Positions 45,387-54,229 of a stretch of DNA of 64,000 nucleotides are shown piece after piece. The stretch lies in contig JAAUZU010000008.1 of NCBI GenBank assembly GCA_014804445.1, forward strand, positions 92,767-156,766, in the 5' to 3' direction. The notes below the pieces were generated by a model that was not told the DNA's origin, did not search any database, and saw nothing but the letters and a program-made list of their open reading frames with translations. Source of the stretch: Lachnospiraceae bacterium. Lineage in GTDB: Bacteria > Bacillota > Clostridia > Lachnospirales > Lachnospiraceae. Both the position numbers and the translations under genes were made by a program. The stretch's first letter is position 1. Every line of letters begins with the position of its first letter.

Positions 45387-47177
45387 ATGAACAAGTGGAA
45401 GGAATCCCGATTTTATCGGATATGCTGCAATTACATATTTCCGTTGATACTGCTCCTGTATCCGCTCCGCCACATTTACTGGGGGCTGGACTTGTGGGAT
45501 ACGGGCTATAATTATGCCAATTTCAGGTACATGGGACTGGAACACATGGATTCCATGTGGCTTTTTTCCACATATCTTGCCAATGTGGTGGGACATTTTT
45601 TCACGCTGCTTCCCGGCGGGCATACCCTTCTTTTTATGAATTTGTACACGGGACTGTTTACGAGTCTGCTGGCGCTCACGTCATACCTGTTTCTGACAAG
45701 GCGGGTGAAGATGCCGGCAGGCGTGGTGTTTGTGGGAGAGTTTGCGGCGGTCAGCCTGTGCTTCTGCCCAACAGCGCTTCTGTACAATTATCTGACCTAT
45801 GTGCTGTTTCTCGCGGGCGTGCTGTTTTTGTATGAAGGCCTTTTACAGGAAAAGAACCGTTATCTGGTGCTTGCCGGTGTGATGCTGGGAACCAACATAT
45901 TTGTCCGCTTTTCCAATCTGCCCGAAGCCGCCATGATAGTGGGAGTGTGGGCATATGCCGTGATTTGCCGCAAAAAGTGGAAAAAGGTTTTGCAGGAGAC
46001 CGCTTTTTGTATGCTGGGCTATATCGGCGCTGTTTTTTTCTGGCTGGGTTTTCTGTCCCTGCGTTATGGTCTGTCAAGCTATGTGGAGGGGATTAAGAGG
46101 CTGTTTGCCATGACGGAAACCGCCACGGATTACAAGGCTTCCTCCATGCTGTACAGAATGTTTTCCGAATATATTGAGAATCTGTACTGGGTGAACCGGA
46201 TTCTGTTTTTTGCAATTCCGGGCATTATCGTCTGCATGGTGCTTCCAAAGTCCTTCAAATGGGTAAAAAAGATTGCCTGCGCGGTATTTGCAGCGGCAGC
46301 GGCGGTATGGCTGTACACCCGAAAGGATGCGCAGGGCATCAGCCTTTTCTGCGACCTGCGGTTTGACGAATACAGTTCCATGCAAAAACCGGCAACCTTG
46401 TTTTTGATGCTGACCCTTGTTGTGTGTCTGGTGCGGGTTTTCGGGAGAAAGACGGAAAAGAAGGAGAAGCTGCTGGCAGGTCTGATTTTTTTGTCGGTAC
46501 TTCTTACCTCCATTGGCAGCAACAACGGACTTTTTACCAGTTTTAACAATCTCTTTCTGGCAGCACCCTATGTCCTGTGGAATCTCTACAGACTGTGCAG
46601 GTATCAAGCGGAGTGGAAAATTCCTCTGGTCTTGCCGTTAAAAACGCTTGCCATGATGTTCACTACTATTTTCCTCTTCCAAAGTCTTGGTTTTGGCACG
46701 CGGTTTGTCTTTGCAGAGGCGACAGGCATAAAAAGCACGGCTGCTAAAGTGGAAAATAACGCCGTATTAAAAGGAATCCGCATGAGCGAAGAAAGAGCCC
46801 GGTGGCTTCAGGAAATCAGCGCTTACATTGCGGATAACCAACTGATGGGAAGAGAGGTTATCCTGTATGGTTATATTCCCTCCCTCAGCTTTTATCTGGA
46901 GCTTCCCTCCGCTTTCAATCCCTGGAGCGACTTGGCATCCTACAGTACAGAAGCGATGGCGGCGGCGATGGAGAAAATGGAGGCGGAACTGGCAGGAGAC
47001 AAAGAACTGCCAATTGTCATTCTGAGCAAAGACTGTGTAGCGGATACCGATACATTGTCGGCTCCGACCGCAGGCGACCCAAAACTAGCCATGATAGTGC
47101 AGTTTATAGAGGACTATCATTACAAAATAACCTTTTCCAACGAGAAGTTTGTGTTATATGAGGCGGCAGGGGAATAA
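45387..47177 (+). CDS. Polytopic GT-C-like membrane protein
   Basis: About 596 residues with ten to eleven helices and a C-terminal soluble region from about residue 445. The first loop contains GLDLWDTGYNYANF, whose acidic residues fit GT39/GT-C-type catalytic positions. ATG at 45387 is preferred because GAGG lies six bases before it; the listed ATG at 45375 overlaps the AT3 stop as ATGA and has no ribosome site. Probably a glycosyltransferase using a polyprenyl-phosphate sugar; not recognised precisely. Confidence 0.6.
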   Translation: MNKWKESRFYRICCNYIFPLILLLYPLRHIYWGLDLWDTGYNYANFRYMGLEHMDSMWLFSTYLANVVGHFFTLLPGGHTLLFMNLYTGLFTSLLALTSYLFLTRRVKMPAGVVFVGEFAAVSLCFCPTALLYNYLTYVLFLAGVLFLYEGLLQEKNRYLVLAGVMLGTNIFVRFSNLPEAAMIVGVWAYAVICRKKWKKVLQETAFCMLGYIGAVFFWLGFLSLRYGLSSYVEGIKRLFAMTETATDYKASSMLYRMFSEYIENLYWVNRILFFAIPGIIVCMVLPKSFKWVKKIACAVFAAAAAVWLYTRKDAQGISLFCDLRFDEYSSMQKPATLFLMLTLVVCLVRVFGRKTEKKEKLLAGLIFLSVLLTSIGSNNGLFTSFNNLFLAAPYVLWNLYRLCRYQAEWKIPLVLPLKTLAMMFTTIFLFQSLGFGTRFVFAEATGIKSTAAKVENNAVLKGIRMSEERARWLQEISAYIADNQLMGREVILYGYIPSLSFYLELPSAFNPWSDLASYSTEAMAAAMEKMEAELAGDKELPIVILSKDCVADTDTLSAPTAGDPKLAMIVQFIEDYHYKITFSNEKFVLYEAAGE

Positions 47178-47219
47178 GGAATTTGGTCGTAATATGATAG
47201 ATATCGGAGATTTGTCAAA

Positions 47220-48338
47220 ATGAATCAGCGTAAGAAGAAAATTGTAATATTTTGCAGCTCGCTGGCACGGGGCGGAACAGAGCGGGTTGCGGTAAATTTG
47301 GCGGAATTCATGAAAAACAGAGGTATTTCTGTTACGATAGTGACGCAGTATCGCGCCAAAAATGAGTATGCACTTCCGGATGGGGTGTCCAGAGTGTTCA
47401 GTGAGATTACGGACGATGAGGCCGCCGGAAACCGGATTGGGAATTTTTTTGCAAGGTGCAGAAAGTTACGCAGAATCTGGAAGGAACAGAAGCCGGACTG
47501 TATTCTTTCTTTTATAGGGAAAAATAATGTGATGGCGGTGCTGACCGCGCTTTTTACAAAAATTCCGGTGGTGGTTTCGGTGCGCAGCGAACCCAAGTAT
47601 GAGAATGCTACACATACCATGCGTTTCCTGGCAAAAACGTTGTTTGTGGGGGCGGCAGGTATCGTGGTGCAGACAAAGGAAGCAAAGAAATTTTTCCCGG
47701 TTTATCTGCGCAGCAGAACTGTGGTGTTAAAAAACCCGTTGAATCCGGATTTTGTCAGACCACGTTTTACGGGGGAAAGGGATGGGAATATTGTAGCTGT
47801 AGGAAGAGTGGACAGCAATAAAAACCATGAGATGATTATACGAGCTTTCTCGCGGCTGACGAAAGAATTCCCGCAGTCTGCGCTTACTATTTACGGAGAA
47901 GGCGAATGTAGAAAAGGCTTGCAGGAACTGGCGGACAGACTGGGCATTTCGGACAGAGTGAGTCTCCCGGGAGCGGTAACGGATGTCCCGGAAAAAATTT
48001 ATAAAAGCAGTGTTTTTGTGCTTTCTTCCAATATTGAGGGTATGCCGAATGCGCTGTTGGAAGCAATGTGTCTCGGCCTTCCGGTTATATCTACAGACTG
48101 CCCCTGTGGTGGACCGGGAGAACTGATTGAGGATGGTGTGAATGGCTTTTTGATACCTGTAGGTGATGAAAAGGCGCTGGAGGACAGGCTGCGGCTGCTC
48201 TTGAAAGATAGAGACAGGGCGGAGCGTATGGGAGAACAGGCAGTTCTTCTTCAAAAAGAATATGAGCCGGATAAGGTAAATGCAGAGTGGCTGGCTTATC
48301 TGGTTTCCAAAATGGGAGGAAAGGCATGTGCGGAATAG
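47220..48338 (+). CDS. Glycosyltransferase family 4
   Basis: 372-residue GT-B enzyme: SSLARGGTERVAVNLAEFM at the start, VGRVDSNKNHEMIIRAF, and SSNIEGMPNALLEAMCLGLPVISTDCPCGG for donor binding. Shares the DCPCGGP segment with the GT4 at 37681. It overlaps the second asparagine synthase-like gene by 13 bases. Confidence 0.9.
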   Translation: MNQRKKKIVIFCSSLARGGTERVAVNLAEFMKNRGISVTIVTQYRAKNEYALPDGVSRVFSEITDDEAAGNRIGNFFARCRKLRRIWKEQKPDCILSFIGKNNVMAVLTALFTKIPVVVSVRSEPKYENATHTMRFLAKTLFVGAAGIVVQTKEAKKFFPVYLRSRTVVLKNPLNPDFVRPRFTGERDGNIVAVGRVDSNKNHEMIIRAFSRLTKEFPQSALTIYGEGECRKGLQELADRLGISDRVSLPGAVTDVPEKIYKSSVFVLSSNIEGMPNALLEAMCLGLPVISTDCPCGGPGELIEDGVNGFLIPVGDEKALEDRLRLLLKDRDRAERMGEQAVLLQKEYEPDKVNAEWLAYLVSKMGGKACAE

Positions 48339-50227
48339 CAGGTATCTGTAATTACGGAGATAATCCGATTGGAAATATAGAGGCGATGAACCGTATGCTG
48401 CTGCGTCGTGGACCGGACGCAGGAGGATACTGGCTTGATGAAAAGGAAAAAGTGGTATTGGGACACAGGCGGCTGTCTATTGTGGAATTGTCGGAAGCAG
48501 GGGCGCAGCCCATGGTTTCTGACAGCGGCAGGTATGTAATTGTTTACAATGGAGAGATATATAACGGACAACAGATAAAAGAACGGCTTTCTGCAAAGCA
48601 TGAAAGCAGCAACAGACTATTTTCCTTCCGTGGTACTTCCGACACGGAAATACTGCTGGAGGCAATTGAGAGTCTGGGCATACAGGAGACACTGCTGATG
48701 GCAAAAGGCATGTTTGCTTTTGCTGTTTATGACAGGGATGAGAAAGCCCTGTATTTGTCCAGAGACAGAATCGGTGAGAAGCCGCTTTATTACGGGATGA
48801 CTGGAAACAGCTTTGTATTTGCTTCTGACATTGCTGCGATTAAGGCAGTAGAGTGGTTTCACAACGAAATCAATACAGAAGTACTGGGGTTGTACTTTCG
48901 ATATGGCTATATCCCGCAGCCGTATACAATTTACCGGGGAATATGGCAGTTAAAGCCCGGGACGTATTTGAAAATCAAAGTCCCTTTTGCGGAGTGGGAA
49001 GAAAAAAGTTACTGGGATATTTTACAGGTGGCGGAAAGCGGGCAGGAAAACCTGTTTCACGGAACGGAGCAGGAGGCGGCGGAACAATTGGAAATTCTGC
49101 TGAAAGAGGCGATAAGAGGCCAGATGAGAGCCGATGTTCCTTTAGGGGCTTTTTTGTCTGGCGGCATTGACAGCACACTGGTAGTGAGTCTGATGCAGTC
49201 CATGAGCGATAAAAAAATCCGTACTTTTACAGTTGGTTTTGAGGAACAGGATTACAATGAAGCACAATATGCCAGAGAGACGGCCGGATATTTGGGAACG
49301 GAGCACACGGAATTGACTGTTGGTTTTTCTGATGTGATGGATGTGCTGACGCATTTGCCGGAAGCTTATGCAGAGCCTTTTGCTGACAGTTCCCAGATAC
49401 CGACTATGTTGGTGAGCAAAATGACGAAACAGCATGTAACTGTTTCTTTGAGCGGAGATGCCGGTGACGAGCTGTTCTGTGGTTACAATACCTACAAGGA
49501 TATGGAGCAGGGACTGCGCATTGTGCAGGGAAAAGCAGGTTTTCTGCCGCAGCGGATGCGAAAGGGGATAGGAAGGCTCTGCGGAGCGGTGAGTAATGCG
49601 CATACGCCGCTGCTATACAAGGTGGCCGGCTGTTTTTCCGTAGATTCGGCGGAGTCCTATTATCGTATGATGGGAAATACGGATTGCAGGATTCCTTATC
49701 TGCCAAAAAGTAAAGCAGTTTTGCCCTGCAGTAACGATATGTATGCGGACGGCTGTCTGAAAGATGCAAGACATAATCTGATGCTGATAGATATGCTGCA
49801 ATACCTTCCCGACGATATTCTGGTAAAGGTAGACAGGGCGGGTATGTACTATTCGCTGGAAAACAGAATTCCGCTTCTGGATAAGGATGTGATAGAATTT
49901 GCGTGGAAGCTTCCCATACAGTATAAGTTTCAGGATGGGATAACCAAGAAGCCCCTGCGTCATATTTTATATCGGTATGTGCCGAAAGAAATGATGGAGC
50001 GTCCCAAGAAAGGGTTTGGAATTCCGGTAAGCGAGTGGCTGCTGGAAGGGGAACTGCATGAATGGGCGGAAAGTACCATGTCAGATGCAAGACCCATGGC
50101 AAAGGAATTTCTGAATTTGAAATATGTGGACAGCATTTGGAAGGATTTCCTGGCAAATCATAAGTGGAATCCTGTTATTTGGTATGTACTTATGCTGGAA
50201 CAGTGGATGCTGTATGTAAAATTATGA
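48326..50227 (+). CDS. Asparagine synthase-like glutamine amidotransferase, copy 2
   Basis: 633 residues with MCGIAGICNYG glutaminase N-terminus (Cys2), RRGPDAGG, VYNGEIYN, and the synthase PP-loop SGGIDST near 278. The start is set by MCGI and the GGGAGGAAAGG site. Differs from copy 1 in length and PP-loop sequence, so it is an independent paralogue rather than a recent duplicate. Likely amidates a uronic acid or transfers ammonia in amino-acid decoration. Ends just before a terminator, so it closes the 31.6-50.2 kb unit. Confidence 0.9.
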   Translation: MCGIAGICNYGDNPIGNIEAMNRMLLRRGPDAGGYWLDEKEKVVLGHRRLSIVELSEAGAQPMVSDSGRYVIVYNGEIYNGQQIKERLSAKHESSNRLFSFRGTSDTEILLEAIESLGIQETLLMAKGMFAFAVYDRDEKALYLSRDRIGEKPLYYGMTGNSFVFASDIAAIKAVEWFHNEINTEVLGLYFRYGYIPQPYTIYRGIWQLKPGTYLKIKVPFAEWEEKSYWDILQVAESGQENLFHGTEQEAAEQLEILLKEAIRGQMRADVPLGAFLSGGIDSTLVVSLMQSMSDKKIRTFTVGFEEQDYNEAQYARETAGYLGTEHTELTVGFSDVMDVLTHLPEAYAEPFADSSQIPTMLVSKMTKQHVTVSLSGDAGDELFCGYNTYKDMEQGLRIVQGKAGFLPQRMRKGIGRLCGAVSNAHTPLLYKVAGCFSVDSAESYYRMMGNTDCRIPYLPKSKAVLPCSNDMYADGCLKDARHNLMLIDMLQYLPDDILVKVDRAGMYYSLENRIPLLDKDVIEFAWKLPIQYKFQDGITKKPLRHILYRYVPKEMMERPKKGFGIPVSEWLLEGELHEWAESTMSDARPMAKEFLNLKYVDSIWKDFLANHKWNPVIWYVLMLEQWMLYVKL

Positions 50228-50231
50228 TATC

Positions 50232-50255
50232 AAAGTCATTCGAAAGAATGACTTT
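50232..50255 (+). terminator. Intrinsic terminator, 10-bp stem with GAAA tetraloop
   Basis: AAAGTCATTC (50232-50241), GAAA loop, GAATGACTTT (50246-50255), followed by one more T. The stem is perfect but AT-rich and the T-tract is short, so efficiency may be moderate. It begins five bases after the asparagine synthase-like stop. Its right arm contains the -35 of the next promoter. Confidence 0.65.
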
Positions 50256-50276
50256 TGCCGACTATCGTGATATAAT
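50248..50276 (+). promoter_or_regulatory. Promoter, TGACT/extended -10 class, for the second MBOAT unit
   Basis: ATGACT at 50248-50253, a 17-base spacer ending in TGA and TATAAT at 50271-50276. The -35 sits in the right arm of the terminator hairpin. It leaves a leader of about 95 bases before the MBOAT ATG at 50376, in which no other feature is seen. Confidence 0.65.
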
Positions 50277-50375
50277 CTTTTTGTTGACCATATGGTATGT
50301 AAAGTACCGGGAGATTACACGGAAGATATTTGTAAATATACCGTAGAGAAAGCCGGAATGGAGGAAACGTGAGAA

Positions 50376-51857
50376 ATGCTGTTTAATACCCAGATATTTC
50401 TATTTGTATTTTTGCCCATAGTGTTGCTGGGGTATTATTGTCTGCATAAAGCCTCCCTGCACAACGGTGCAAAAATATTGCTTTTTCTCAGTTCCCTTAT
50501 TTTTTATGGGTATTATAACCCGGCATACTTGATTCTTCTTTTGGGAAGCATAGCAGGAAATTATGTTTTATACAAGATCATACAGAGACTTCTGCCCGAT
50601 AGCGTAAAGAACGGATGGCTGCGAAAAGGGGTTGTGATTGTGGGTGTGGCAGCCAATTTGTTTGTCTTGTTTTATTTTAAATACTTCAACTTTTTTCTAC
50701 ATAATGTCAACAAGGTATTCCGCACGGATTTTAATTTGCGAAACATTATACTGCCGTTGGGAATCAGTTTTTTTACGTTTCAGCAGATTTCTTTTCTGGT
50801 AGACTGCTACAAAGGGGAAACCGGGAAATATAACCTGCTGGATTATGGTGTGTTTGTGGCTTTTTTCCCGCAATTGGTTGCAGGCCCCATTGTGTTACAT
50901 AAAGATATGATTCCGCAGCTGTCGGAAAAAAGCAGATGGAAGCCCGATATGGAAAGATTTGAAAGCGGGCTGAAGTATTTTGTAATAGGGCTTTTCAAAA
51001 AGACAATGGTTGCGGACCGGTTTGGACAGGTGGTATCTCTGGGGTATGCCGGCGCCATGAGATGGAGTGTCTGGGAAACGATATTGATTATACTTTCCTA
51101 CACGTTACAAATTTATTTTGACTTCAGCGGCTATAGTGATATGGCGATTGGATTGGGAAAACTGTTTGGAATCGATATTCCGGTGAACTTTGATTCGCCT
51201 TATAAAGCGTCTTCCATAGCTGATTTCTGGAAACGCTGGCATATGACGATGACGCAGTTTTTTACAAAATATGTGTATATTCCGCTGGGAGGAAGCCGAA
51301 AAGGAATCATAAGAACCTGCATCAACACTATGATAGTGTTTGCCTTAAGTGGTTTATGGCACGGGGCGGCGTGGACATTTGTTCTTTGGGGACTGCTGCA
51401 TGGAGCTGCGCTTGTTTTTCACAGATTGTTTCATGTTTGTATGGATAAGCTGCCGAAAGCGCTTACCGGTTTTGTTACGTTTTTGTTTGTAAATATAGCC
51501 TGGGTATTGTTTCGGGCAGAAGGAACCTATCAGGCAGGCAGAATCTTTAAAAGTCTTCTGACGGGCGGTTTTGCTGTTCAAAATATGGATTTGTGTTATG
51601 CTTTCCTGGGAGATAACCCGAAATTCATGTTGGAAAATATATCATGGGGGACGCCGTTGTTTGACGGAATTGCCCTTGCGGTGACAATTATCGGGATTAT
51701 AGCGGCATTGCTTGTGGTTTTTGCAGCGCCCTCTTCCCACCGAATAGCAAACAGCAGAAAGCATTATCGCGGTGAAGGTGTGGTCTGGGGATTTGCAGCA
51801 GTGCTGTGTATTATGACGTTTACCAAAGTTTCCACATTTTTGTACTTTAATTTTTAG
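50376..51857 (+). CDS. MBOAT family O-acyltransferase (AlgI/DltB-like), second copy
   Basis: 493-residue polytopic protein with the MBOAT core YFDFSGYSDMAIG at 248-260, NFDSPYKA, FWKRWH ending at His289, and GLWHG with catalytic His329. It is highly similar to the MBOAT at 4279 across the core, including YVYIPLGG and RTCIN, marking a paralogous pair. GGAGG precedes the ATG. The SGNH-like partner follows 12 bases downstream. Confidence 0.92.
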   Translation: MLFNTQIFLFVFLPIVLLGYYCLHKASLHNGAKILLFLSSLIFYGYYNPAYLILLLGSIAGNYVLYKIIQRLLPDSVKNGWLRKGVVIVGVAANLFVLFYFKYFNFFLHNVNKVFRTDFNLRNIILPLGISFFTFQQISFLVDCYKGETGKYNLLDYGVFVAFFPQLVAGPIVLHKDMIPQLSEKSRWKPDMERFESGLKYFVIGLFKKTMVADRFGQVVSLGYAGAMRWSVWETILIILSYTLQIYFDFSGYSDMAIGLGKLFGIDIPVNFDSPYKASSIADFWKRWHMTMTQFFTKYVYIPLGGSRKGIIRTCINTMIVFALSGLWHGAAWTFVLWGLLHGAALVFHRLFHVCMDKLPKALTGFVTFLFVNIAWVLFRAEGTYQAGRIFKSLLTGGFAVQNMDLCYAFLGDNPKFMLENISWGTPLFDGIALAVTIIGIIAALLVVFAAPSSHRIANSRKHYRGEGVVWGFAAVLCIMTFTKVSTFLYFNF

Positions 51858-51869
51858 GAGGATACAGGC

Positions 51870-52916
51870 ATGAAAAGATTTTTTATAGAATTTTTTGCAG
51901 TTGTATTCTTTCTCCTGATTCTGATAGGTGGATTTGACTTGGTAATTGACCCGCTTTATCATTATCATGCCCCGGTGGGCGGAACTGCGCCGTATTTGTT
52001 CAATCAGGTATACCAGATGCCGGGCGTGGCATCGCACTTTCAATATGATTCCGCCATTGTCGGTACAAGTATGACGGAGAATTTTCGGGTTTCCTGGTTT
52101 GAGGAAATGGGGCTGCATGCCGTGAAATTATCCTATTCAGGCGCCCGCAGCCTGGACATCAGAACTGTTCTGGATAAGGTGTATGAAAGCGGGAATGAAG
52201 TAAAGTATATTTTAATGGATGTAAATGATTACCAACTGACTTCGGATGCGAGCCAAAGATATGTGGAGCAGCCTGCCTATCTGTATCGAAATGTATGGTG
52301 GGATGATACGGAATATTTGTGGAACAACGATGTGTTCTGGATGTCCGTAGGAAGGGTGCTGGAGAAACTGACGAACAACCAGCCAAAGCTGGATGATGCG
52401 TATACATGGGAGGAACCGGAACTTTTCTCGGCGGAAATCGTAAAGGAGGACTGCAGGGAATATGTGGAAAGCCTGCGGGAAACGCAGGAGGTGTATGACT
52501 GGCAGGAAGAGTATGCGAATTGTGAGAACAACCTCAATAACATCATTCCGGTGATAGAGGCGCATCCGGAAACAGAGTTTGTTATCTTTTATCCGCCGTA
52601 CAGCATCTTGTACTGGGAAGAGCAGGTATTAAAAGGACGTGCAGAGGGAATTCTCAAAATATATGAATATTCCATGAACAGGCTGCTAAAGTATGAAAAT
52701 GTAAGAATATTTGCCTTTCAGGATGAAGAAGAGATTATTACGAATCTAGACAATTATCGTGATGTCTGCCATCACACACCGCAGGTAAACCGATATATTT
52801 TTGATTCCGTTATGAGCGGCAATAAAGAAATTACGATGGAAAACATAGATGCCTATTTTGAAGGCATGAGACGAATGGTCAGCGAATATCCGTATGAAGT
52901 AAACTGGATTGACTGA
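51870..52916 (+). CDS. SGNH/AlgJ-like MBOAT partner protein, second copy
   Basis: 348 residues, the same length as the paralogue at 5756. N-terminal hydrophobic segment at about 5-27, DPLYHYHAP, GTSMT at 65-69 (candidate nucleophile Ser67), a PYSI segment and DVCH at 298-301 as the DxxH block. Expected to sit outside the membrane and complete acyl transfer begun by the adjacent MBOAT. AGGAGG lies upstream. The two partner proteins share motifs but diverge in between, so their acceptors may differ. Confidence 0.73.
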   Translation: MKRFFIEFFAVVFFLLILIGGFDLVIDPLYHYHAPVGGTAPYLFNQVYQMPGVASHFQYDSAIVGTSMTENFRVSWFEEMGLHAVKLSYSGARSLDIRTVLDKVYESGNEVKYILMDVNDYQLTSDASQRYVEQPAYLYRNVWWDDTEYLWNNDVFWMSVGRVLEKLTNNQPKLDDAYTWEEPELFSAEIVKEDCREYVESLRETQEVYDWQEEYANCENNLNNIIPVIEAHPETEFVIFYPPYSILYWEEQVLKGRAEGILKIYEYSMNRLLKYENVRIFAFQDEEEIITNLDNYRDVCHHTPQVNRYIFDSVMSGNKEITMENIDAYFEGMRRMVSEYPYEVNWID

Positions 52917-52923
52917 AAAAGAG

Positions 52924-52952
52924 ATGACTTTTCCCCAAGATAATGCTATAAT
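52924..52952 (+). promoter_or_regulatory. Promoter, TGACT/extended -10 class, before the 4,6-dehydratase
   Basis: ATGACT at 52924-52929, a 17-base spacer ending in TGC and TATAAT at 52947-52952. Outside four spacer positions it is identical to the promoter at 55197. It starts eight bases after the SGNH-like stop. Confidence 0.72.
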
Positions 52953-53013
52953 CAACTTCATTGGATACACTGTAACAGTAAAAACAGATGAAAAGAAAGG
53001 TACGGTCATAAAC

Positions 53014-54006
53014 ATGTTAAACGACAAAGCAATACTGGTCACCGGAGGCACAGGCACATTCGGCAAGGCATTTACGCGATACGTATTAGAACATTATAAC
53101 CCGAAAAAAATCATCATCTATTCCCGCGATGAGTTCAAGCAGTTTATTATGCAGAATGAGTTCAAGCCTTATGCAGACAAGCTCCGCTTTTTTATTGGTG
53201 ACGTCAGGGACAGGGAGAGGCTGACAAGGGCGCTTGACGGCGTTGACTATGTGATCCATGCGGCGGCCTTAAAGCAGGTGCCGGCATGTGAATACAATCC
53301 GGCTGAGGCGATTAAAACCAATGTCAACGGCGCGCAGAACGTAATTGACGCCTGTCTGGATACCAATGTAAAGAAAGTGGTTGCGCTTTCTACCGATAAG
53401 GCAGTAAATCCGGTCAATCTGTATGGCGGAACCAAACTGGTTTCGGATAAGCTTTTTATTGCAGCTAATGCATATGCGGGCGCAAGGGACATCAGTTTTT
53501 CCATCGTGCGTTACGGCAATGTGGCAGGCAGTCGGGGCTCAGTCATTCCATTTTTTGATTCTATTTTAAAAAACGGCGGTACGGAGCTTCCCGTCACGGA
53601 CTATCGCATGACCCGTTTCTGGATCAGCCTGCAGCAGGGCGTGGAACTGGTCATTAAGGCTCTGGAGGAGGCAAAGGGCGGAGAGACCTTTATCTCCAAG
53701 ATTCCTTCCTTCAAGATAACGGATTTGGCGGAGGCGATGGCGCCCGGCATGGCGACGAAAGAGGTCGGAATCCGCGAGGGCGAGAAGCTGCATGAAATCA
53801 TGGTGACGGTGGAGGATGCGCCGAACACCTATGAATATGACAAGCATTTTATTATTTACCCGCAGATGGTATGGAGCGAGCATAAGCGGGCGGTGCCGAC
53901 CGGTAAAAAGGTTCCCGAGGGATTTTCCTATAGCTCAGGAAATAACAGCGAGTGGCTTTCCGTGGAGCAGATAAGGGAGCTGCTTTCCGCGATGAAAGAG
54001 GAATAG
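53014..54006 (+). CDS. UDP-N-acetylglucosamine 4,6-dehydratase (inverting), PseB/FlaA1 type
   Basis: 330-residue SDR: TGGTGTFG at 10-17, AALKQVPACEYNP, STDKAVNPVNLYGGTK with Tyr137 and Lys141, and RYGNVAGSRGSVIPFF. This pattern marks PseB-like enzymes producing a UDP-4-keto-6-deoxy sugar. The ATG at 53014 is set by homology; the listed start at 52909 lies upstream of the promoter and is rejected. The ribosome site is weak. The aminotransferase at 58820 and GNAT at 58251 could continue to a 4-amino or 4-acetamido-6-deoxy sugar, although that aminotransferase resembles WecE more than PseC. Confidence 0.88.
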   Translation: MLNDKAILVTGGTGTFGKAFTRYVLEHYNPKKIIIYSRDEFKQFIMQNEFKPYADKLRFFIGDVRDRERLTRALDGVDYVIHAAALKQVPACEYNPAEAIKTNVNGAQNVIDACLDTNVKKVVALSTDKAVNPVNLYGGTKLVSDKLFIAANAYAGARDISFSIVRYGNVAGSRGSVIPFFDSILKNGGTELPVTDYRMTRFWISLQQGVELVIKALEEAKGGETFISKIPSFKITDLAEAMAPGMATKEVGIREGEKLHEIMVTVEDAPNTYEYDKHFIIYPQMVWSEHKRAVPTGKKVPEGFSYSSGNNSEWLSVEQIRELLSAMKEE

Positions 54007-54068
54007 AGGCGAATATACCAAAAAATTTCTACTCTTGCATAGTAAAATATATTTTTAACGAAAAATTG

Positions 54069-54077
54069 TGATAAAAT
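54069..54077 (+). promoter_or_regulatory. Possible extended -10 promoter before the PRTase-like gene
   Basis: TG at 54069-54070, one base, then TAAAAT at 54072-54077. No good -35 is visible at 16-18 bases, so this rests on the extended -10 alone. A six-base inverted repeat, TGTCGA/TCGACA at 54077-54097, follows immediately and could be an operator. Confidence 0.35.
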
Positions 54078-54102
54078 GTCGAAAAATAAAATCGACAGGC
54101 TG

Positions 54103-54181
54103 AACAGCATAAATTTTGGAAAGATGAGACAGCAGCTTGCAGGAAGCGAAGCGTTTCCGTCATTTCTGAAATTATGCTGTT
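54103..54181 (+). promoter_or_regulatory. Structured leader upstream of the PRTase-like gene
   Basis: AACAGCATAA (54103-54112) pairs exactly with TTATGCTGTT (54172-54181), enclosing a shorter hairpin GGAAGCG-AAG-CGTTTCC. The right arm is followed by TTATTTT, so the outer stem could act as a weak terminator or as part of a regulated leader. The coding start is at 54230. No riboswitch class was recognised. The whole gap 54007-54229 otherwise holds no gene. Confidence 0.4.
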
Positions 54182-54229
54182 TTATTTTGCCTGCTATGCG
54201 TAATGCATTGCATAAGAGGAGGAGTTTAT

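Noticed and set aside
50232-50276. Invertible promoter flanked by inverted repeats, as in Bacteroides capsule loci
   Set aside because: The only inverted repeat is the terminator stem upstream of the promoter; no matching copy lies downstream and no site-specific recombinase is in the window.
52909-53013. 35-residue N-terminal extension of the 4,6-dehydratase
   Set aside because: The extension spans the promoter at 52924-52952, and PseB-like proteins begin just before TGGTGTFG, matching the ATG at 53014.
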